A stretch of 20,473 nt of DNA from an uncultured Duncaniella sp. (GTDB lineage: Bacteria; Bacteroidota; Bacteroidia; Bacteroidales; Muribaculaceae). Below are positions 15,326 through 20,473 of this stretch, one piece after another (the first letter of the stretch is position 1; each line of letters begins with the position of its first letter). The translations under genes and the position numbers were made by a program. The stretch lies in contig CAJUGS010000043.1 in the NCBI GenBank assembly GCA_910586305.1, positions 1-20,473 of the forward strand. Reading direction: 5' to 3'. The notes below the pieces were generated by a model. That model made no database searches and was not told the origin of the DNA. It saw only the letters and a program-made list of their open reading frames with translations.

Positions 15326-18300
15326 ATGAACAGAATCCTGCCTCTTGCCATGGCTCTTGCCATGTGTCAGTCAGTGACGGCATCCGGCGGTTCGGACCGC
15401 CAGGACTCACGGGTGTTTGCCGTGGGACGCGAAAGACCACGAGCCACGTTGTATCCATATCCTTCCGAAAAGGCCGCGAGAGAGATGAACTTCAAAAACA
15501 GTCCCTACTTTAAGTCGCTAAACGGCAAATGGGCATTTCATTTTTCAAAGACTCCGGGAGAGCGTCCGGCTGATTTCCATGCTCCCGGTTACGATGCTTC
15601 AGGCTGGGATAGCATTCCGGTGCCGTCCAACTGGGAAATGCAGGGCTACGGAGTGCCGATATATACCAATGTTGTCTATCCTTTTCCGAAGAATCCTCCA
15701 TATATTCCAGAGACGGACAACCCGGTGGGCAGTTATAGGCGCTCGTTTACCCTTCCTTCCTCATGGGCCGGGAGACGCGTGTATCTCCATTTTGACGGAA
15801 GCACGGCCGGAATGTATGTGTGGGTCAACGGAAAGAAGGCCGGATATGTGCAGAGCACCAAGAATCCGGCAGAGTTTGACATAACGGATATGCTGAAATC
15901 AGGAGAGAATGAGCTGGCCTGCGAGGTGTATCGCTGGACCGACGGCTCGTATCTTGAAGACCAGGATTTCTGGAGGCTGTCAGGTATAGACCGCGATGTG
16001 TATCTGTATACCACGGCTCCGGTCAGAATAGCCGATGTGTTTGCCCGTCCCGGGCTTGACACCCGCTACCGCGACGGCAAGCTGGAGGTGGATGTGAAAC
16101 TGCGCAACCACGACAGCCATAAGGCTGGCGGCTCTCTGTCGGTGAGCCTTCTGGACCCCTCGGGTAAAGAAGTGATGCGCTCGTCGCGCAAAGTGACAGT
16201 GCCTGCCGGCGGGGAAAGCGAAGAGACGTTTGTGGCTACGGTGAAAAATGTGAGCAAATGGAGTGCGGAGACCCCCGAACTCTACACTCTTGCCGTGACT
16301 CTGACTGATGGCGGCGGCAAAGTGGCCGAATCGACATCGGCGCGTATAGGATTCCGCAAAGTAGAGATAAAGAACTCCCAGCTCCTTGTCAATGGCAAGC
16401 CGGTGGAAATCCACGGAGTGAATGTGCATGAGCACCATCCGACAGCCGGCCATGTGGTGGACAGCGCGATGATGATAGAGGATATACGCATGATGAAGAG
16501 CCATAATATAAATGCCGTGCGCACGAGCCATTATCCGCAGTCGCCGTTATGGTATGACTTGTGTGACCGTTATGGCCTCTATGTGGTAGACGAGGCCAAC
16601 ATCGAGGCCCATGCCTTCGGGTCGGGATCATGGACGGCCAATATTCCCACCCATCCGGCCCAGGCTCCCGAATGGCATGACGCGATTCTGGACCGCGAGA
16701 TGCTGCTGGTAGAAAGAGACAAGAACCATCCGAGTGTCATTGTGTGGTCGCTTGGCAACGAGTGTGGCAACGGTGATAATTTCAGAGACGGCTATGCTTT
16801 TATCAAGCATCGCGATCCTTCGCGCCCCGTGCAGTTCGAGCAGGCTGCCGAGGAGGAGAATACGGATATAGTCTGTCCGATGTATCCACACGTCGGCAGT
16901 ATGAAGGAGTATGCCTCGCGCAATAATCCCGGACGACCTTATATAATGTGTGAGTATGCTCACGCCATGGGCAATTCGTCGGGCAACTTCCAGGAGTATT
17001 ACGATATCATTCGCTCGTCGCCCCAGATGCAGGGCGGGTTCATTTGGGACTGGGTTGACCAGGCTATTCTGGCCCACGATGAGAACGGCCGTGCCTACTG
17101 GGGGTATGGAGGCGATTTCGGTGCGCAGAATTATACCCATGATGAGAATTTCTGTATCAACGGTCTTGTATTTGCCGACCGCACAGCCCATCCCGGCCTA
17201 AAGGAGGTGAAAAAGGTGTATCAGGATATACGTTTCTCATCGCCCGATCCGAAGTCCGGACTTGTGGATGTAGAGAATCACTTCCTGTTTAAGTCGACTG
17301 CCGGTTATACTTTCAGCTGGGAGTTGCTACGTGATGGCGAGAAAGCCGCAGAGGGTACTTTTGCCGCCGATGTAAAACCCGGAGAGAAAAAGAGGGTGGC
17401 TCTCAATCTTCCCGCTCTTGACTCTGACGGCTCGGAGTATATGCTTTCGTTATATGCCCGCACGACCAATGCAGAAGGCATACTCCCGGCCGGACATGAG
17501 GTGGCACGCGAGCAGTTTGCTGTGAAAGATGGTGAGATTCAGGCTCCACAGATTCGCGGAGGCGCTCTGCCTGTGCTGACCGAGACTCAGCGCGAGTGGA
17601 CGGTGAAATGCGGGGATACGGAGGTTTCGTTCAGTCGCGAGTCGGGAGAGATGACCGCCTACAGGATAGGAGGAAAGAATGTGCTTTCCGGCAGCATGAA
17701 ACCATCGTTCTGGCGCGCACCGACCGATAACGATATGGGCAATAAACTACATATACGAGCAAATGCCTGGAGGGCTGCCGGTGAAAACCGCCGGAAGGTA
17801 TCGCTCACGGCCGAAGCCTCGGACAGTGTGGTGACGGTGAAAGGTGTTTTCCGTATGCCCGAGACTCATTCTGATTACTCTATGACCTACACCGTTGCTC
17901 CCGGTGGAGTGGTGAAGGTGAATATAGCGTGGAAGGCCGACAACGGAGGGGCCGATACTCCTGAGCTTCCGAGATTTGGCGTCAGAGTGGCTCTGCACAA
18001 GGCTTTTGACAATTTCTGCCGTTACGGACGCGGACCATGGGAAAACTACTCGGACAGAAATACGTCAGCGTTCCTCGGAGTATATTGCGACAAGGTTGCC
18101 GATATGCGCCACCACTATGAGAGACCGCAGGAGACGGGCAATCAGACCGATGTTAGGTGGGCTACTCTATGCGACGGGGCCGGTACAGGAATAAAGGTTA
18201 CAGGTGTGAGGCCTCTAAGTGTGTCGGCTCTGGATGTCACTGCAGAAGCAATGGATCCGGGATTGACCAAGAAGCAGATGCACGACAATGATGTGAATCC

Positions 18301-18448
18301 AGACCGCGGCAGTGTGTATCTTAATATAGACTTTGCCCAGCGAGGAGTTGGCGGTGATGACAGCTGGGGAGCAGCTCCCCACAGGCCTCATATACTTGAC
18401 GCTGACAGATATGAGTACTCATTCTACATTAGTCCGGTGAGGAAATAG
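15326..18448 (+). CDS. Secreted beta-galactosidase, LacZ-type GH2
   Basis: The 1040-residue protein has a signal peptide (MNRILPLAMALAMCQSVTAS), then the LacZ domain order: jelly-roll sugar-binding domain (about 55-230), immunoglobulin-like domain (about 232-345), TIM barrel (about 346-645), a second beta domain and the Bgal small-chain domain (about 770-1038). Catalytic residues are intact: acid/base E479 in GNEC and nucleophile E543 in CEYAHAMGNS. DEANIEAHAFG (422-432) is also typical. It should release galactose from beta-galactosides in the periplasm or at the surface; galactan side chains of pectin are a plausible but unproven substrate. The start at ATG 15326 is preferred because the in-frame TTG at 15284 lies within the promoter and would spoil the signal peptide. 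Confidence 0.94.
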   Translation: MNRILPLAMALAMCQSVTASGGSDRQDSRVFAVGRERPRATLYPYPSEKAAREMNFKNSPYFKSLNGKWAFHFSKTPGERPADFHAPGYDASGWDSIPVPSNWEMQGYGVPIYTNVVYPFPKNPPYIPETDNPVGSYRRSFTLPSSWAGRRVYLHFDGSTAGMYVWVNGKKAGYVQSTKNPAEFDITDMLKSGENELACEVYRWTDGSYLEDQDFWRLSGIDRDVYLYTTAPVRIADVFARPGLDTRYRDGKLEVDVKLRNHDSHKAGGSLSVSLLDPSGKEVMRSSRKVTVPAGGESEETFVATVKNVSKWSAETPELYTLAVTLTDGGGKVAESTSARIGFRKVEIKNSQLLVNGKPVEIHGVNVHEHHPTAGHVVDSAMMIEDIRMMKSHNINAVRTSHYPQSPLWYDLCDRYGLYVVDEANIEAHAFGSGSWTANIPTHPAQAPEWHDAILDREMLLVERDKNHPSVIVWSLGNECGNGDNFRDGYAFIKHRDPSRPVQFEQAAEEENTDIVCPMYPHVGSMKEYASRNNPGRPYIMCEYAHAMGNSSGNFQEYYDIIRSSPQMQGGFIWDWVDQAILAHDENGRAYWGYGGDFGAQNYTHDENFCINGLVFADRTAHPGLKEVKKVYQDIRFSSPDPKSGLVDVENHFLFKSTAGYTFSWELLRDGEKAAEGTFAADVKPGEKKRVALNLPALDSDGSEYMLSLYARTTNAEGILPAGHEVAREQFAVKDGEIQAPQIRGGALPVLTETQREWTVKCGDTEVSFSRESGEMTAYRIGGKNVLSGSMKPSFWRAPTDNDMGNKLHIRANAWRAAGENRRKVSLTAEASDSVVTVKGVFRMPETHSDYSMTYTVAPGGVVKVNIAWKADNGGADTPELPRFGVRVALHKAFDNFCRYGRGPWENYSDRNTSAFLGVYCDKVADMRHHYERPQETGNQTDVRWATLCDGAGTGIKVTGVRPLSVSALDVTAEAMDPGLTKKQMHDNDVNPDRGSVYLNIDFAQRGVGGDDSWGAAPHRPHILDADRYEYSFYISPVRK

Positions 18449-18467
18449 TTTGTTTCCCGACAAAATG

Positions 18468-18510
18468 CTATAAAAAGGAGGCGGATATTGTATCCGCCTC
18501 CTTTTTATAG
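18468..18510. terminator. Bidirectional terminator between GH2 and serpin genes
   Basis: A perfect 20-bp stem (18468-18487 with 18491-18510) has a 3-nt loop. The GC-rich core AGGAGGCGGATA is flanked by AAAAA on the left and TTTTT on the right, so it can end transcription on either strand. It sits 20 bp after the GH2 stop and 8 bp after the serpin stop. Confidence 0.93.
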
Positions 18511-18518
18511 TCCTTAGA

Positions 18519-19754
18519 TCAGAGACCTATATTGGATGCGCCACCTATGTAGAGGATTGCTCCGGTGCTGCGTTCCACAACCATGTAGATGAAAGGACGG
18601 TTGAAGATGATTTTCTTTGTCGGTATTATTATTCCGGGACAGTAGTTGTCGTCAAATGATTCAGATGTGACGGCGCTTGCTACGACACCATCTTCGTCAA
18701 TCTCAAATCGGGCCTGTTGCTTCATTTCAGATATGAACAGGGCTGTTTCGCTGAGTTTTGAGAAATCTGCCGCAGGAGAGAAGGCCGATTCTACTCCGAG
18801 ACTCTTAAGAACCGGAATGAGGTCGAATTCAGATGTGATATTGAATTTCGGAAAGCCGAGTTCAACCTCTGAATATCCGATGTCACTTTTGCCGGTGAGT
18901 ATTTCATTCCAGTGTTTAATCATGTCAGGGGTCAACGCGGTGATATATTCGCTCAGAGTAGTCCCTTCGGGTGGCATTACGGCGCATAGGTAGAAGGCGG
19001 AATTGCCGTAGTCTTTGCGGATGACTGATGCATCGTCGTAGATTATACCTGTACATGATGTCTGCATCATGTTGACTTTGGTCTCTGATCCGTTTTCAAG
19101 ATAGAACGGTTCGGGTTTTGTGAGGGATTTATTAATCGGCGCTCCCCATACCGATTTGAAATAAAGTGTGTTGATTAATGCAGCCTCGCATCTGAGGGGA
19201 GAACTGAGGAAGTTGTCAAACACTCCGTAGGTTTTCTTTGAAATCCACTCGTTGATGGCCGACATACTCTTCGTCGAGTATAGGTCGAGATTTGAGATGT
19301 TTGCATCGTAGATTTTCTCGATACTGCTCTTGAATGAGTTGAGTATGGGATGTTCATTGTTGATCCACAGGGAGTTTGCGATTGCTACGGTGGTCTTGCT
19401 GTCGGCTGTGGGCAGGCGGTCGATGAGTGTGCGGTTGAGTGTGTTTACTTCCTCTATTGTGGCGCCTTCATATCCGAGCGCGTCACATATTTCGGTGTAG
19501 GTTTTTCCTTCAGCTCCGTTTGCTGTCATGGAGAGGGCCAGGGAGACGCTGAGGGGAGATATGACTGTGTTTTCGTTGGCTACTTTGCTGAAAAGTCTGA
19601 TGGCAAAGGCGTTTTGGGCGTCGACTATTTCCTGCTGGTTGCGACTCAACGAGATAGGATCGAATTCATCTTTACCCTTGTTCCGGGGTTCGTCAGATGA
19701 GCAGCCCCAGCAGAGGAGACCGACAAAGATACTGAATAAATAATGTGTTCTCAT
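18519..19754 (-). CDS. Lipoprotein serpin (serine/cysteine protease inhibitor family)
   Basis: The 411-residue protein carries a lipoprotein signal (VGLLCWGC, lipid-bearing Cys 18), so it is envelope-anchored. The serpin fold is clear: NTVISPLSVSLALSMTANGA (62-81), ALINTLYFKSVW (192-203), the hinge EDGVVASAV (354-362) and FNRPF (384-388) near the end. The hinge has Gly at P15 and small residues at P12-P10, as inhibitory serpins do; P14 is Val rather than Thr or Ser. Counting from P17 = E354, the cleavable bond would be N370-Y371. The loop between there and FNRPF is about six residues longer than in alpha-1-antitrypsin. Miropin of Tannerella is a known Bacteroidetes relative. The start at 19754 is chosen because an upstream ATG (19811) lies inside the promoter. 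Confidence 0.93.
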   Translation of the reverse strand: MRTHYLFSIFVGLLCWGCSSDEPRNKGKDEFDPISLSRNQQEIVDAQNAFAIRLFSKVANENTVISPLSVSLALSMTANGAEGKTYTEICDALGYEGATIEEVNTLNRTLIDRLPTADSKTTVAIANSLWINNEHPILNSFKSSIEKIYDANISNLDLYSTKSMSAINEWISKKTYGVFDNFLSSPLRCEAALINTLYFKSVWGAPINKSLTKPEPFYLENGSETKVNMMQTSCTGIIYDDASVIRKDYGNSAFYLCAVMPPEGTTLSEYITALTPDMIKHWNEILTGKSDIGYSEVELGFPKFNITSEFDLIPVLKSLGVESAFSPAADFSKLSETALFISEMKQQARFEIDEDGVVASAVTSESFDDNYCPGIIIPTKKIIFNRPFIYMVVERSTGAILYIGGASNIGL

Positions 19755-19781
19755 TGCAATATTGTTGGATGAAGTTTTCTG

Positions 19782-19812
19782 CAAATTTAGGTGTTGTGTA
19801 GAAACCGGCAAA
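19782..19812 (-). promoter_or_regulatory. Promoter of the serpin gene
   Basis: On the minus strand TTTG (19809-19812), a 19-bp spacer and TAAATTTG (19782-19789) fit the Bacteroidetes consensus exactly. The predicted transcript starts near 19775, about 20 nt before the ATG at 19754. Confidence 0.8.
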
Positions 19813-19921
19813 GTAAATCAGAATAAAAAGTCTGTCGCAAACGTCGTGTATCTTATTGTGTTTTAGGGTGTTGCTTGTGAGTATTGTGCGATAATCTGTC
19901 GTAATTGGTATGGATGTATAA

Positions 19922-19930
19922 GGGGGGGGG
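19922..19930 (+). repeat. Run of nine G in the spacer upstream of the serpin
   Basis: Nine consecutive G lie in the 204-bp gap between the serpin start and the end of the next minus-strand gene. They are about 110 bp upstream of the serpin -33 box and outside any coding region. Confidence 0.9.
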
Positions 19931-19958
19931 TGATTTGATAACTGAGGGGTGCAATTTG

Positions 19959-20438
19959 TTAAGAAATAAACTTGACGAAGTATATAGACTCCGGTATTCC
20001 TATTTTGTTGAGTCTGGTTTTAAGACGGGCCCTGCGGTTGTAAATGACCTGTGGTTCAAGATCCATGATTAAGGCAATGGATGCCGGGGAGAAGCCAACA
20101 ACGGAAAGTATGAGAAGGTGATAGTCCTCGTCTATGAGTGTTGACGGTGTGGAACGCAGGGTGCTTAAAGCACCATTGGTAATCTTGTCTATCTCGGCTT
20201 CCAGCGATGATATGTGTTTCCCTTGCAGTTTAAATCCATGCATGAGATTCTGAAGCTGTTTGATTGTAATCTGTTGGCCGTTTCGCAGTGCTGTATTCTC
20301 GAAATATATCCGGCAGACATTGTCAAGATGCTTGAAATTCAATGATACGAAATCGGATTTTCGAGGCCGGCTGTCGTTATTTTCATTTTGACGCGGGTGG
20401 CATAGCTGCTCGTTGGCATCTTTAAGAGGGTGTTTCAT
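19959..20438 (-). CDS. Helix-turn-helix regulator, C-terminal part (5' end uncertain)
   Basis: The visible frame gives 159 residues from the first ATG (20438). It stays open through the remaining 35 bases to the window edge, so the true start may lie outside. Residues about 100-145 (DEDYHLLILSVVGFSPASIA, then QVIYNRRARLKTRLNKIG) form the HTH found at the C-terminus of Bacteroidales TPR- or coiled-coil-containing regulators. Residues about 75-98 fit the linker that precedes it. In those regulators a TPR region and a membrane helix lie upstream; neither is visible. No -7 element precedes the ATG, which favours a longer gene. It reads towards the serpin gene, but that gene has its own promoter. 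Its targets are unknown. Confidence 0.65.
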   Translation of the reverse strand: MKHPLKDANEQLCHPRQNENNDSRPRKSDFVSLNFKHLDNVCRIYFENTALRNGQQITIKQLQNLMHGFKLQGKHISSLEAEIDKITNGALSTLRSTPSTLIDEDYHLLILSVVGFSPASIALIMDLEPQVIYNRRARLKTRLNKIGIPESIYFVKFIS

Positions 20439-20473
20439 AACGATTGTTAATTTGTGGGAAGTCTGTTTAGGAG

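Noticed and set aside
13666..18448. Pectate lyase plus GH2 enzyme as a complete polysaccharide utilisation locus
   Set aside because: There is no SusC/SusD pair, sugar transporter or linked sensor, and a strong terminator separates the two genes.
1..20473. CRISPR array, tRNA, rRNA, insertion sequence or prophage genes
   Set aside because: I saw no regularly spaced repeats, transposase, integrase or phage protein, and no convincing tRNA T-arm in the gaps.

Overview
The window looks like chromosomal DNA from a gut-type member of the Bacteroidales (Bacteroidota). Several upstream regions carry the Bacteroidetes sigma factor -7 element TAnnTTTG, and two of these have a good -33 TTTG box 19-20 bp upstream. 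The proteins also fit: a DUF5606 protein, a lipidated TamL with TamB, a PL10 pectate lyase, a GH2 beta-galactosidase and a lipoprotein serpin. The base composition appears to be near 50% GC. A Muribaculaceae-like host is my best guess, but it is not proven by anything in the window.

Layout from left to right. (1) 1-182, minus: start of rplU (ribosomal protein L21), divergent from a MATE efflux pump (371-1756). (2) 1859-3575: a tightly coupled three-gene operon of a DUF5606 protein, a hemerythrin-like di-iron protein and a LuxR-type regulator. The genes overlap by 4 bp at GTGA and ATGA junctions, behind a textbook Bacteroidetes promoter. (3) 3718-4575: cdsA, making CDP-diacylglycerol. (4) 4628-6061: a lipoprotein alpha-amylase with all GH13 catalytic residues, strikingly like Bacillus AmyE, ending at a strong terminator. 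(5) 6200-6418: a small winged-helix protein. (6) 6592-13586: TamB and lipidated TamL, 2 bp apart, an envelope assembly pair. (7) 13666-14742: a secreted PL10 pectate lyase, then about 430 bp that hold a decayed tandem duplication of its 3' end, closed by a very strong terminator. (8) 15326-18448: a secreted LacZ-type GH2 enzyme. (9) 18519-19754, minus: a lipoprotein serpin, convergent with the GH2 gene across a bidirectional terminator. (10) 19959 to the right edge, minus: the DNA-binding C-terminal part of a Bacteroidales-type regulator, whose reading frame is still open at the window edge.

How they work together: the left half is mostly housekeeping and envelope work (ribosome, phospholipid synthesis, outer-membrane assembly) plus one small putative redox- or gas-sensing operon. 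The right half carries secreted functions: starch, pectin and beta-galactoside breakdown, and a protease inhibitor. No SusC/SusD pair is present, so the enzymes do not form a complete polysaccharide utilisation locus here.

I found no phage, insertion sequence, CRISPR array, tRNA or rRNA, and no clear new defence system. The observations most worth a second look are the fossil duplication downstream of the pectate lyase, whose noncoding part is better conserved than its coding part; the hemerythrin-LuxR operon, whose regulator has a degenerate receiver; inverted repeats sitting on the promoters of both polysaccharide enzymes; and the serpin's long reactive loop.
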